Counted from the first letter of the stretch, positions 7,048 to 13,017 are shown. The stretch: DNA of 13,017 nucleotides from an uncultured Ellagibacter sp. (GCA_934661105.1 CAKUIV010000048.1:1-13017), one strand, 5' to 3'. The notes: generated by a model from the letters alone, not told the origin. Program-made: numbers and translations.

Positions 7048-8619
7048 CTACTTCTCGCTCGTCGCAAGCTTGCCGGCGCTGCGCGCACTCGCGGCGCCCA
7101 CGGCCTCAGCCTCGGTCTGTCCGGCCTTGCCGCGCACCTTGGCCACGCACACGACAAGCGCCACCGCGGCAACCGCCGCACACGCGAGATACGCCGCGCC
7201 CGCGCCCGAGGCCGTCGCCTGCGCCGTCGCCGCGCCTGCCGCGACCGAGCTCGCCGTCACGCTCGTCATCACCGTCGTGAACAGCGCCGTCGTCATTGCG
7301 CCCGCCACCTGGCGTCCCGTGTTCGCAAGCGCATTGCCATGAGCGATCAGGTCGTTTCGCAGCGAATTCACGCCCCAGGTGTTGATCGGCATGTTCGCAA
7401 GCGCCTGGCCGCTCGCCTGCAGCGCGCAGAACACGGCCACGACCGCAAGCGGCGTCGCCACGTTCACGAACCCGAGCACGCAAAGCGATCCCGCGAGCAG
7501 CACCAGGCCCACGATACCGATGCCGCGCGCGCCGTGCTTGTCGAACACAACGCCCGATATCGGCGACAAGACGATGCCGACCGCAGCAGCGGGAAGCATG
7601 ACCATGCCCGTTTCAAGCGCGCTCACGCCGAGGGACGTCTGCAGGTAGATGGGGAGGATGACGTTGGTCGCCGCCGCCGACGCGTTGATGAGCGTGACGA
7701 GAATCGCCGCCGTGCGAAACGCCGGCGTTCGCAGGGTGTCAAGACGCAGAAGCGGCTCGTCGAGCGTGCGCTGGCGCCTGACGAACACGACGAGCGCCAC
7801 GGCCCCGACGACGATGGGCGCGATCACGGTCGCGCTCGCCCACCCGGCGCTCGAAGCGCTCGAGAAGCCGTAGAGCATGCCGCCGAACGCAACGGTCGAC
7901 AAAAGCACCGAGGGCACGTCGAGCTTGGGGTTCTTCAGCTCGCCCACGTTGGAAAGCAGGAAATAGCCGGCCAAAAGCACGACGAGCGCGATCGGCACCA
8001 CGCTCCAGAACGCCGCGCGCCAGCCGAACATGTCGATGACCGCGCCGCCGGCAACCGGGCCCACGCACGGGCCCGCCGACATCACGATGCCGGCAACGCC
8101 CATGGCCGTCCCGCGCTTGCACGGCGGGAACAAAAGCATGGGCACCGTCGCCACGAGCGGCAGCTGCACGCCCGCAGCCGCAGCCTGCAAGATGCGACCC
8201 ACGAGAAGGAACCCGAAGTTCGGAGCCAGCGCGCACACGACCGTGCCCAGAAGAAACGCCGCCATCGAGCCGAAGAACAGCTTGCGCGTGGAGAAGCGGT
8301 CCATGAGCCACCCGGACACCGGCACCATGATCCCGTTCACGAGCAGATAGATGCTCGTCACCCATTGCGCGATGCCCGCATCGACGCCGAACGACTTCAT
8401 GAGCCCCGGCAAGGCCGGCGCCATAAGCGTCTGATTCAAAAGCGCCAGAAACGCGCCGAGCGTCACCACGCCCACAGCGAGGATTTCGTGCTTGGTCACC
8501 TTATCGCTCGGCGACGAGGGAGTCTTGGCCGCATGCTTGTCGACCGCGCGCGCAGATTCGCCTTGAGCTCCGCCGGCCTGCGCGGACGCGCCGCGCTCGA
8601 TTTCGTTTCGCTTCTTCAA
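7048..8619 (-). CDS. MFS drug-efflux transporter, DHA2 (EmrB/QacA-type) family
   Basis: The product is about 523 residues, an inner-membrane proton-driven exporter expected to have 14 transmembrane segments. I chose the TTG at 8617-8619 because GGGAAGG (minus strand, 8630-8636) lies ten bases upstream. A GTG at 8497-8499 would give 483 residues and is the main alternative, but it has a weak ribosome site. Residues 1-45 are a polar, Ala/Ser/Lys-rich cytoplasmic tail. The first membrane helix is at about 46-66. Motif A appears as GWLMDRFSTRK at 103-113, and the antiporter motif C as SAGPCVGPVAGG at 181-192. LNQT in the first helix is typical of DHA2 members. The substrate cannot be predicted. 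No TetR or MarR regulator gene is adjacent within the window. The minus-strand terminator at 6950-7001 closes the gene. Confidence 0.9.
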   Translation of the reverse strand: MKKRNEIERGASAQAGGAQGESARAVDKHAAKTPSSPSDKVTKHEILAVGVVTLGAFLALLNQTLMAPALPGLMKSFGVDAGIAQWVTSIYLLVNGIMVPVSGWLMDRFSTRKLFFGSMAAFLLGTVVCALAPNFGFLLVGRILQAAAAGVQLPLVATVPMLLFPPCKRGTAMGVAGIVMSAGPCVGPVAGGAVIDMFGWRAAFWSVVPIALVVLLAGYFLLSNVGELKNPKLDVPSVLLSTVAFGGMLYGFSSASSAGWASATVIAPIVVGAVALVVFVRRQRTLDEPLLRLDTLRTPAFRTAAILVTLINASAAATNVILPIYLQTSLGVSALETGMVMLPAAAVGIVLSPISGVVFDKHGARGIGIVGLVLLAGSLCVLGFVNVATPLAVVAVFCALQASGQALANMPINTWGVNSLRNDLIAHGNALANTGRQVAGAMTTALFTTVMTSVTASSVAAGAATAQATASGAGAAYLACAAVAAVALVVCVAKVRGKAGQTEAEAVGAASARSAGKLATSEK

Positions 8620-9006
8620 AAGAGTACCGCCTTCCCTTTGCGGCAAGGGCGCAAAAAGCCAGACGCGCCATCGCCTATTCAATAGATTCCTATGATAATT
8701 GGGAAAGCAGGTATTAAATTCGCATCGCCGAAAGCGCGGTCGGCGTACGGCTTGCGCACGTTGCGGCAGCGAATGCGAACGCATCGAGCGTACGCGTATG
8801 GCGATATGTCGGGATGAAAAACTGTTTCATAGCGGGGAGCGACTCTAGCCGAAACGGGCGCGGCGGGTCAACCTGATTCACGAAGGCGCCAAAGTTCCGT
8901 GCCGCAGGCGGGACGACGTCTCTCGGCGAACGGCTGCTCGCGCGGCGCTTCTTCCCAGCGAAATGCGGTAAGCTTGAAGCGGCGGAATGCGAGGAGGAGG
9001 AAGCCC
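8620..9006. other. Divergent intergenic region, 387 bp
   Basis: This region must hold promoters for the MFS gene (minus) and the membrane-protein gene at 9007 (plus). The part next to the MFS start (8675-8710) is AT-rich and includes CTATTCAATAG (8675-8685), a perfect 11-base palindrome that could be an operator half-pair or part of the promoter. On the minus strand TATTGA or TATCAT could serve as -10 boxes, but neither has a good -35. A short dyad, TGAAA-N5-TTTCA, lies near 8816-8830. No gene is seen. Confidence 0.4.
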
Positions 9007-9609
9007 ATGCCCTTCATATCGAAGCAAGAGGAATCCTACGGGTTCAATCCAAGGTCGTTCGCGTTCTGGCGCAACAACGCCGTGTACTTCTGCCTGTTCT
9101 CGGTGCTCGGCCACTGGATGGAAATCCCCTACTGCATGTTCATGGACCAGTTCGGCATCGTCGATCCCGACTCGCTCGTCTGGGACGACCCGATGTACCC
9201 GTTTTGCGTCTACGGCATCGCCGTCGTGGTATGCGCGCTGTTCCTCGTGCCCCTGAAGAATTTCATCGTGCGCAGGAGGTCGACGCTTGGCCAGGCGGGA
9301 GTGGAATTCTACTGCATCGCGACAGTCATCTGCATGCTCATGGAGCTCGGCATGGGGCTTCTTCTGAACCAGCCGCTGTCCGACGGGTCGTACCCATTGT
9401 GGGACAATTCCGATTTGCCCGGCAACATCTTGGGACAGGCGTGGATCGTGAACGACGTGCTTTTGGGCGGTGTCGCGATGCTCTACACCTGGGTCGTCTA
9501 CCCGCTTCTACAGCGCGCCTTCGCGAAAGCTCCGCTGCGCGTCGCGAACGCGCTTTCAGCCGTCATCGTCGTCGGCTTCGTCGTGCTCTGCATCGTGAAG
9601 TTCTCGTAA
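9007..9609 (+). CDS. PF06541-like (putative ABC-transporter type IV) membrane protein
   Basis: The start is ATG 9007 with a strong GAGGAGGAGG ribosome site at 8991-9000, six bases upstream. The 200-residue product has about five membrane segments, near residues 22-40, 65-85, 98-120, 147-167 and 180-198. The conserved stretches are LGHWMEIPYC (34-43) in the first helix and the loop LWDNSDLPGNILGQ (131-144) before the fourth. That tryptophan-Asp-x-Ser-x-Leu-Pro-x-Asn-Ile loop is what I recognise from the PF06541 (DUF1113) family, whose members are called putative ABC-transporter type IV or CmpB-like without firm biochemical proof. No ATPase gene is next to it, so the transporter label should be treated as a family name only. 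It appears to be monocistronic. Confidence 0.7.
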   Translation: MPFISKQEESYGFNPRSFAFWRNNAVYFCLFSVLGHWMEIPYCMFMDQFGIVDPDSLVWDDPMYPFCVYGIAVVVCALFLVPLKNFIVRRRSTLGQAGVEFYCIATVICMLMELGMGLLLNQPLSDGSYPLWDNSDLPGNILGQAWIVNDVLLGGVAMLYTWVVYPLLQRAFAKAPLRVANALSAVIVVGFVVLCIVKFS

Positions 9610-9643
9610 ACATGTTCGGAGAACGCACCGCATTTCGGTTGTT

Positions 9644-9659
9644 GTAACCTTTGGTGAAC
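9644..9659 (+). promoter_or_regulatory. Operator-like motif, upstream copy
   Basis: GTAACCTTTGGTGAAC lies 16 bp upstream of the -35 box of the DUF3793 promoter. It matches the copy at 9704-9719 at 13 of 16 bases, giving the shared pattern GTWACCYTTGGTKAAC, an imperfect dyad. The 60-bp spacing is close to six helical turns. Confidence 0.5.
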
Positions 9660-9675
9660 TTTCTTTGCGACCCCC

Positions 9676-9704
9676 TTGACGCACCCCCGTTTCTTAGCTA
9701 TAAG
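9676..9704 (+). promoter_or_regulatory. Promoter of the DUF3793-flavodoxin unit
   Basis: TTGACG (9676-9681) and TATAAG (9699-9704) are separated by exactly 17 bp. This is the best sigma-70-type promoter in the window. The ATG follows 40 bp downstream of the -10. Confidence 0.8.
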
Positions 9705-9719
9705 TTACCCTTGGTTAAC
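9704..9719 (+). promoter_or_regulatory. Operator-like motif overlapping the -10 and start site
   Basis: GTTACCCTTGGTTAAC begins on the last base of the -10 box and covers the expected transcription start. A protein bound here would block the promoter. Together with the upstream copy it suggests repression, perhaps with looping or cooperative binding. The regulator is unknown. DtxR- or Fur-family metal repressors are candidates because of the downstream genes, though the motif is not the classical DtxR consensus. Confidence 0.5.
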
Positions 9720-9744
9720 GAAACGACGGAAAGGCTGCTCAAGG

Positions 9745-10434
9745 ATGGATGAGAACGCGTATTTGAAAGTTTTCGAGCGCAAGCTCGTGCACCATTGCGC
9801 GCCGACGCTCGCGAACATCAAGCCTGCGAACCTGTTCGTCTGCCGAGACGAATCCCTCCCTCATTTGGGCGCGGCTTCGGGTTCCGTCGACGCCGCGACG
9901 CACGAGCGGAACCTGCAATACGCGCTTCGCGAAACGCGCGAGCGGCTTTACTCCCACGGCGTGCACATCGAGCTTCTCGCGCGGCGCACGTCGGGCGTGC
10001 TTCTCTACGCCTACCGGCCGGACGCGATCCGTATACGCCTCGCCGACCCAGACGTTTCGGCCTTCCTCGAGCGCTACGGCTACAACCCCGCATCGCTCAG
10101 CGACTGCATCGAGCTTCTGCACAAGCGCATCTGCGGCACGGATCTTGCGAGCACGCTCTCCGCGTCATGCGCGTTCCCCCACGAAATCGGGCTTTTCCTC
10201 GGGTACCCCCTCGCAGACGTCATCGGGTTCATCGAGAACAACGGGGAGAATTACCTCTGCTCCGGCTGCTGGAAAGTGTATTCCCAGCAGCGCGACGCCG
10301 AGGAAAGCTTCTGCCGGTTCAAAGAGAGCACTGCCGCCTTCGAGACCCTGTTCGACGAAGGAGCGTCGCTCGAAAGCCTCGCAGCGTGCGGGCAAGCGCG
10401 CGCGAATGCGCAGCGGCAGCGCCGAGCCGGATAG
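9745..10434 (+). CDS. DUF3793 family protein
   Basis: The start is ATG 9745 (229 residues), preceded by GGAAAGG at 9728-9734. An upstream TTG in frame at 9676 lies inside the promoter and is rejected. Family features are HCAPTLANIKPANLF at 17-31, a central region with ELLHKRICG, then GYPLADVIGFIENNGENYLC followed by CWKVY. The two nearby cysteines in LCSGCWKVY resemble a metal or redox site but only two are present. The function of DUF3793 is unknown. In many anaerobic Firmicutes members sit beside flavodoxin and ferrous iron transport genes (known context), and here a flavodoxin follows 103 bp downstream. I infer a role in iron-limited redox metabolism. No signal peptide or membrane segment is seen. 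Confidence 0.88.
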   Translation: MDENAYLKVFERKLVHHCAPTLANIKPANLFVCRDESLPHLGAASGSVDAATHERNLQYALRETRERLYSHGVHIELLARRTSGVLLYAYRPDAIRIRLADPDVSAFLERYGYNPASLSDCIELLHKRICGTDLASTLSASCAFPHEIGLFLGYPLADVIGFIENNGENYLCSGCWKVYSQQRDAEESFCRFKESTAAFETLFDEGASLESLAACGQARANAQRQRRAG

Positions 10435-10441
10435 CCGACGC

Positions 10442-10494
10442 GCGCTCGGTGATGTGCGCGCGGGAGGGGAGCCTGCGCGCACATCACCGAGCGC
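10442..10494 (+). promoter_or_regulatory. Perfect 20-bp stem-loop between DUF3793 and flavodoxin genes
   Basis: Positions 10442-10461 are the exact reverse complement of 10475-10494, with a 13-base GGGAGGGG-containing loop. No T-run follows. It may be a partial terminator or an mRNA-stability element setting the ratio of the two products. A second small stem (GCGCAC 10491-10496 with GTGCGC 10501-10506) shares bases with its right arm, so the two could be alternative folds. Confidence 0.65.
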
Positions 10495-10537
10495 ACACGG
10501 GTGCGCACGACAACGAAACCCACAAAGGAGCACAATC

Positions 10538-10960
10538 ATGAGCAAAGTAGCCATCGTTTACTGGAGCGGCACGGGAAACACCGAGGCCATGGCCGACCTC
10601 GTCGCGCAGGGCGCGCGCGCCGCCGGCAGCACCGCCGAGCTTATCCAGGCGTCCGATTTCGACTCCTCGAGACTCGACGACTTCGACGCCTTCGCGTTCG
10701 GCTGCCCCGCCATGGGCGACGAGGAGCTCGAGGAGATGGAATTCCTGCCCATGTACGACGAGGTCGAGCCGCATTTGCCTGGCCGCAAGGTCGTATTGTT
10801 CGGTTCCTATGATTGGAACGACGGCGAATGGATGGAATTGTGGGAAAAGCGCGCCGAGGAAGCAGGCGTCGCCGTGGCCGATTCCGTCATCGCGAAGGAC
10901 TACCCCGACGAGGACGCCTCGGCGGAATGCATGCGCCTCGGCGCGCTTCTCGCGAAATAA
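10538..10960 (+). CDS. Flavodoxin, short-chain
   Basis: The start is ATG 10538 with AAAGGAG at 10524-10530. The 140-residue product is an FMN electron carrier that replaces ferredoxin under iron limitation in many anaerobes. The FMN phosphate loop SGTGNTE is at 10-16, after a beta strand ending VYW. The isoalloxazine loops are recognisable as FGCPAMGDEELEE near 58-70 and FGSYDWNDGEWME near 88-100. These closely resemble the Megasphaera elsdenii and Clostridium flavodoxins (known family sequences). The pI is expected to be very acidic. It lies 103 bp after the DUF3793 gene and has no separate clear promoter, so it is probably expressed from TTGACG-17-TATAAG at 9676. Iron-responsive control is inferred. 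Confidence 0.95.
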   Translation: MSKVAIVYWSGTGNTEAMADLVAQGARAAGSTAELIQASDFDSSRLDDFDAFAFGCPAMGDEELEEMEFLPMYDEVEPHLPGRKVVLFGSYDWNDGEWMELWEKRAEEAGVAVADSVIAKDYPDEDASAECMRLGALLAK

Positions 10961-10984
10961 CCGAATCCCGACAGATAAGCAGGC

Positions 10985-11024
10985 GGCGGGGCGCTTAGGG
11001 TTCGAAAGCCCTGGGCGTCCCGCC
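10985..11024 (+). terminator. Strong stem-loop terminator of the flavodoxin gene
   Basis: Positions 10985-11000 pair along their whole length with 11009-11024, allowing three G-U pairs and with an eight-base loop TTCGAAAG. The stem starts 25 bp after the stop. The following bases are ATCGTTTGAG, so the T-run is short. Confidence 0.65.
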
Positions 11025-11047
11025 ATCGTTTGAGGGAGCAAGCGGTG

Positions 11048-11080
11048 CGGCGAAGGGGTTCTCGGGCGCCCCTTTCGCCG
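11048..11080 (-). terminator. Second stem-loop, likely terminator of the convergent phosphodiesterase gene
   Basis: CGGCGAAGGGG (11048-11058) pairs with CCCCTTTCGCCG (11069-11080) with one bulged base. It lies 38 bp past the minus-strand stop at 11118 and just beyond the flavodoxin stem-loop, so each convergent gene has its own stem. Confidence 0.5.
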
Positions 11081-11117
11081 AGTCGCCTTCGACGCTTTCG
11101 CTCCCGTTTCGCCGCCG

Positions 11118-11636
11118 CTATTCCCCAGTCAGTTCCCGTAGCTCGAAAGCGCCGTCTTCGTAGACGGCGTAGCTGTTCGAACCATCCTTCGGAAGCGACA
11201 CGCTCCCCGGGTTCACGGAAAGCACGCCGTCGCGCTCGGCGACTTCCTTCACGTGCGTGTGTCCGTAAAGAAGCACCCCGCCCTGCGCGAGCGGCGGTAC
11301 GTTGCCCGGGCCGTAGACGTGCCCGTGCGTGAGGAACAGCTGGCGTGCGCCGTCGTATACGAGCGCATAGTCGGCCAAGCACGGGAAATCGAGCACCATC
11401 TGGTCGACCTCGCTGTCGCAGTTGCCGCGCACCGCGATGAGCGACGCGGCGAGCGGGTTCAGCATCGCGAGCACTTCCTTCGGCGCGTAGTCGCGCGGCA
11501 GGTCGTTACGCGGGCCGTGGTAGAGAATGTCGCCGAGCAACGCGATGCGGTCGGGCTTTTCAACTTCGATGCGCTTCATGAGCGCGCGGCACCAGTATGC
11601 CGAGCCGTGGATATCGGAAGCGATGAGCAGCTTCAC
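11118..11636 (-). CDS. yfcE: YfcE-like metallophosphoesterase (phosphodiesterase)
   Basis: The start is GTG 11634-11636 with AAAGGGG six bases upstream, giving 172 residues. The in-frame ATG at 11868-11870 would add 78 residues encoded by intergenic repeat and is rejected. The product aligns by eye with E. coli YfcE over its whole length. Metal ligands of the calcineurin-like fold are all seen: Asp8 and His10 in SDIHG, Asp36 in LLGDILYHGPRN, Asn72 in RGNCDSEVDQM, His104 in LTHGH, and His126/His128 in YGHTH. NPGSVSLPK follows at 142-150. YfcE is a Mn2+-dependent phosphodiesterase on artificial substrates; the natural substrate is unknown. The protein is expected to be cytosolic. It is divergent from the YbjQ gene and convergent to flavodoxin. 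Confidence 0.94.
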   Translation of the reverse strand: MKLLIASDIHGSAYWCRALMKRIEVEKPDRIALLGDILYHGPRNDLPRDYAPKEVLAMLNPLAASLIAVRGNCDSEVDQMVLDFPCLADYALVYDGARQLFLTHGHVYGPGNVPPLAQGGVLLYGHTHVKEVAERDGVLSVNPGSVSLPKDGSNSYAVYEDGAFELRELTGE

Positions 11637-11762
11637 AGGCGTCCCCTTTCGTTTTCCGGGAAAGGATACCATGGGGCGCTGAATTTTCCCTCGACGGCAA
11701 AAAGCCTCCGCATGTTCGAAATCGACGGTTTTTCCGCAGGAAAAGCCTCTACGAACCCGTTT

Positions 11763-11815
11763 CGGTTGCACGTTTCGCCCCATAATGCAATGATATGGGG
11801 CGAAACGTGCAACCG
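11763..11815. repeat. Perfect 22-bp inverted repeat
   Basis: Positions 11763-11784 are the exact reverse complement of 11794-11815, with a nine-base loop ATGCAATGA. The arm core reads ATGGGGCGAAACGTGCAACC on each strand. There is no T-run, and it is 130 bp or more from either gene start, so a terminator role is unlikely. Confidence 0.9.
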
Positions 11816-11925
11816 GCGGATTCTTCAAGCTCGAATCCAACCTCGAGGGCGCGGCGAAAAGGCCGATCACAGGGAAAAGCCGCCGATTTCGAGCACCGCG
11901 GGCGATTTTTCCCGCCCACGCACGC

Positions 11926-11955
11926 TTCGGATGCCTCCAGGCGCTGGGCTATAAT
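11926..11955 (+). promoter_or_regulatory. Promoter of the YbjQ-family gene
   Basis: A perfect -10 TATAAT (11950-11955) is 51 bp before the ATG. TTCGGA (11926-11931) at 18 bp spacing is a weak -35. Confidence 0.7.
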
Positions 11956-12006
11956 GAAGTATCCCATCAGGCAGCATCGATTTTCCCCGACTATAAGGAG
12001 TACGCT

Positions 12007-12318
12007 ATGATCGTCACTTCAGCAGACGTGGTACCCGGCCAGAACGTCAAGATCATCGGGCTCGTGCGCGGCAACATCGTCACCTCGAAGAATTTCGGAC
12101 GCGACATGATGGCGAGCGTGAAGCAGCTCGTCGGCGGCGAGATCAAGTCCTACACGCAGATGACCGACGAAGCACGCCAAATCGCCGAGGATCGCATGAT
12201 CGAGGCAGCCGAGACGCTCGGCGCCGACGCCATCGTGTCGATGCGTTTCTCGTCGGGCTCGCTCGCCCCGGGAACGGTGGAGATGCTCGCCTACGGCACC
12301 GCCGTCAAGTTCGCCTAG
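12007..12318 (+). CDS. YbjQ family (UPF0145, PF01906) protein
   Basis: The start is ATG 12007 with AAGGAG at 11995-12000. The 103-residue product has the standard YbjQ length. Recognisable parts are the N-terminal strand VPGQNVKIIGLVRGNIVTSKN (roughly residues 9-29), the helix GRDMMASVKQLVGGEIKSYTQMT with the family's GGE at 43-45, and the C-terminal LGADAIVSMRF followed by EMLAYGTAVKF. PF01906 proteins form small beta-alpha-beta rings (pentamers in known structures); the 'heavy-metal-binding' label in databases is not backed by conserved Cys or His here. The cellular role is unknown. It has its own good promoter and is followed by a GC stem-loop, so it may be transcribed alone, although the zinc-ribbon gene starts 65 bp downstream. 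Confidence 0.95.
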   Translation: MIVTSADVVPGQNVKIIGLVRGNIVTSKNFGRDMMASVKQLVGGEIKSYTQMTDEARQIAEDRMIEAAETLGADAIVSMRFSSGSLAPGTVEMLAYGTAVKFA

Positions 12319-12320
12319 CC

Positions 12321-12354
12321 GCGCGAGCGCGCCATCGCAGACGCGCGCTCGCGC
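12321..12354 (+). terminator. Stem-loop after the YbjQ-family gene
   Basis: GCGCGAGCGCG (12321-12331) is the exact reverse complement of CGCGCTCGCGC (12344-12354), leaving a 12-base loop. It begins two bases after the stop codon. No T-run is present, so it may only reduce read-through into the next gene. Confidence 0.5.
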
Positions 12355-12363
12355 ACAGCAAGA

Positions 12364-12376
12364 CCTAATCGTTAGG
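12364..12376 (+). promoter_or_regulatory. Small dyad that includes the ribosome binding site of the zinc-ribbon gene
   Basis: CCTAA-TCG-TTAGG ends on the AGG that serves as the Shine-Dalgarno for the ATG at 12384. Five base pairs make a weak hairpin that could partly hide the ribosome site. Confidence 0.25.
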
Positions 12377-12383
12377 AACCATT

Positions 12384-13016
12384 ATGAATTGCCCCACCTG
12401 CGGCGCCGAGAACGCCGACACGTCCAACTTCTGCACATCGTGCGGCGCGCCGCTTGCCACCGCCGAAAACGCCAACCCCACGCAAGACGCCGCACGCGAA
12501 ACGCAGAGCGGTGCCTCTGCAAGCGCGGGCTATACCGCAGGTAGCGCTTCGGTCGACAGCGCCTCCGCGTACTCCGGCTTTGTCGCAGGCGGCGTCTCGA
12601 CAGGCGGCAGCTCCGCGAACCCTAGCTTTGCCGCAGGCGGCGCCTCGGCGGACAGCGACTTCGGCGCAGGCGCGCCCAACCAGGCCCCGCAAGGCAACCC
12701 GTACATGCCGCCCAACCCGGCGCAGGCGTATTCTTACCAGAACGCCTACCAGCAGCACGTCACGCCCGAAACCACGTACTCCATGACGAGCACCGACGAG
12801 GCACTTCGCCTGGCGAACTTTGTGCTGTGCGTCATCTCGTGCGTGCTCGGCGCTGCAGCCATCATCCCCCTTGCGTGGATGATTCCCATGACCGTGCACA
12901 GCTGGGGCATCTACAAGGGCAAGCAGCCCAACACCATCGCGTTCGGCGTCTGCACGCTCATCTTCGTGAACCTGGTCGGCGGCATCCTGCTACTCGTCTC
13001 GAACAAGGACAAGTAG
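12384..13016 (+). CDS. Zinc-ribbon protein with repeat linker and two C-terminal membrane segments
   Basis: The start is ATG 12384 and the product is 210 residues, complete at the TAG 13014-13016. Residues 1-24 form a zinc ribbon with CPTCG (Cys3, Cys6) and CTSCG (Cys17, Cys20), one base of the usual double-CxxC knuckle pair. Residues about 25-135 are a low-complexity Ala/Gly/Ser then Pro/Asn/Gln/Tyr linker without predicted structure. The last 70 residues hold two hydrophobic segments at about 144-168 and 185-206, separated by a short loop with YKGKQPNT, and the protein ends in NKDK. This end resembles the double-membrane modules found in many zinc-ribbon or CD225/dispanin-like bacterial proteins. 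The ribbon is expected to face the cytoplasm. Function is unknown; regulation of membrane or envelope processes is only a guess. It follows the YbjQ gene by 65 bp. Confidence 0.85.
   Translation: MNCPTCGAENADTSNFCTSCGAPLATAENANPTQDAARETQSGASASAGYTAGSASVDSASAYSGFVAGGVSTGGSSANPSFAAGGASADSDFGAGAPNQAPQGNPYMPPNPAQAYSYQNAYQQHVTPETTYSMTSTDEALRLANFVLCVISCVLGAAAIIPLAWMIPMTVHSWGIYKGKQPNTIAFGVCTLIFVNLVGGILLLVSNKDK
12528..12671 (+). repeat. Three tandem 48-bp (16-codon) repeats in the linker
   Basis: Units are 12528-12575, 12576-12623 and 12624-12671 (residues 49-64, 65-80, 81-96). Each starts with Gly or Ser, an aromatic residue, any residue, then AG. The DNA keeps GCTWTR...CGCAGGYRGCG at the head of each unit while the tails diverge. 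The period is a multiple of three, so copy-number change would keep the frame. Confidence 0.7.
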
Positions 13017-13017
13017 C

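Larger units (their letters stand above)
11637..12006. other. Divergent intergenic region with opposed repeat copies, 370 bp
   Basis: This lies between yfcE (minus) and the YbjQ gene (plus). It holds the YbjQ promoter and a central inverted repeat. Flanking that centre are two diverged, opposed copies of a longer element. Shared blocks are the central arm, a 20-base block at 11716-11735 that is the reverse complement of 11873-11892 apart from two mismatches, and a following T-rich GCGG block. A minus-strand TATCCT near 11665 might be a -10 box for yfcE, but it is weak. No gene is seen. Confidence 0.6.

Noticed and set aside
6742..8685. A 647-codon plus-strand open frame opposite the MFS gene
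   Set aside because: Its translation is Arg/His-rich shadow sequence; the minus strand encodes a well-formed membrane transporter.
10985..11024. tRNA or tRNA-end attachment site, because GGGTTCGAAAGCCC resembles a T-arm
   Set aside because: No acceptor, D or anticodon arms are present; the pairing extends into a simple long terminator stem.
11637..11870. N-terminal extension of the yfcE gene
   Set aside because: The extension is encoded by the intergenic inverted repeat; YfcE homologues start at the GTG at 11636 with a clear ribosome site.

Overview
The window is high-GC DNA with compact genes, strong GGAGG-type ribosome binding sites and GC-rich stem-loops between genes. Gene content fits an anaerobic actinobacterium, most likely Coriobacteriia/Eggerthellaceae. 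The main pointers are a DUF3793 protein beside a Megasphaera/Clostridium-type short flavodoxin, an actinobacterial HelD-like ATPase, and a small zinc-ribbon membrane protein. This taxonomic call is inference from content and style; no marker gene is present.

Layout. (1) 1-1638: the 3' part of a large unrecognised protein with an acidic N-terminal part and a coiled-coil/helical core; its start lies outside the window. (2) 1787-2647: a TIGR02452/microbial PARG-like macrodomain protein whose catalytic QEE triplet appears altered to PEQ. (3) 2783-5512: a HelD-type RNA-polymerase-recycling ATPase followed 21 bp later by a Nudix hydrolase, probably one transcript. (4) 5687-6262 (minus): 3-methyladenine DNA glycosylase I with all zinc ligands. 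(5) 6263-7047: a repeat-rich intergenic stretch of about 785 bp. It holds two inverted pairs of a 25-bp repeat at a 51-bp pitch around an AT-rich stem-loop, a heptanucleotide tract, and the terminator of the next gene. (6) 7048-8619 (minus): a DHA2/EmrB-QacA-type MFS exporter. (7) 9007-9609: a PF06541-like multispanning membrane protein. (8) 9644-10960: a DUF3793-flavodoxin unit. Its strong promoter (TTGACG-17-TATAAG) is flanked and overlapped by two copies of a 16-bp operator-like motif, and a perfect 20-bp stem-loop lies between the genes. This looks like a metal-regulated (probably iron-limitation) unit. (9) 11118-11636 (minus): a YfcE-like phosphodiesterase. (10) 11637-12006: a divergent intergenic region with a perfect 22-bp inverted repeat at the centre of two opposed, diverged copies of a longer repeat element. 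(11) 12007-12318: a YbjQ/UPF0145 protein. (12) 12384-13016: a zinc-ribbon, double-transmembrane protein whose linker is built from 16-residue repeats.

Most genes are ordinary housekeeping or accessory functions. The least explained material is the two intergenic repeat systems, the putative operator pair, the altered PARG-like active site, and the unrecognised protein at the left edge.
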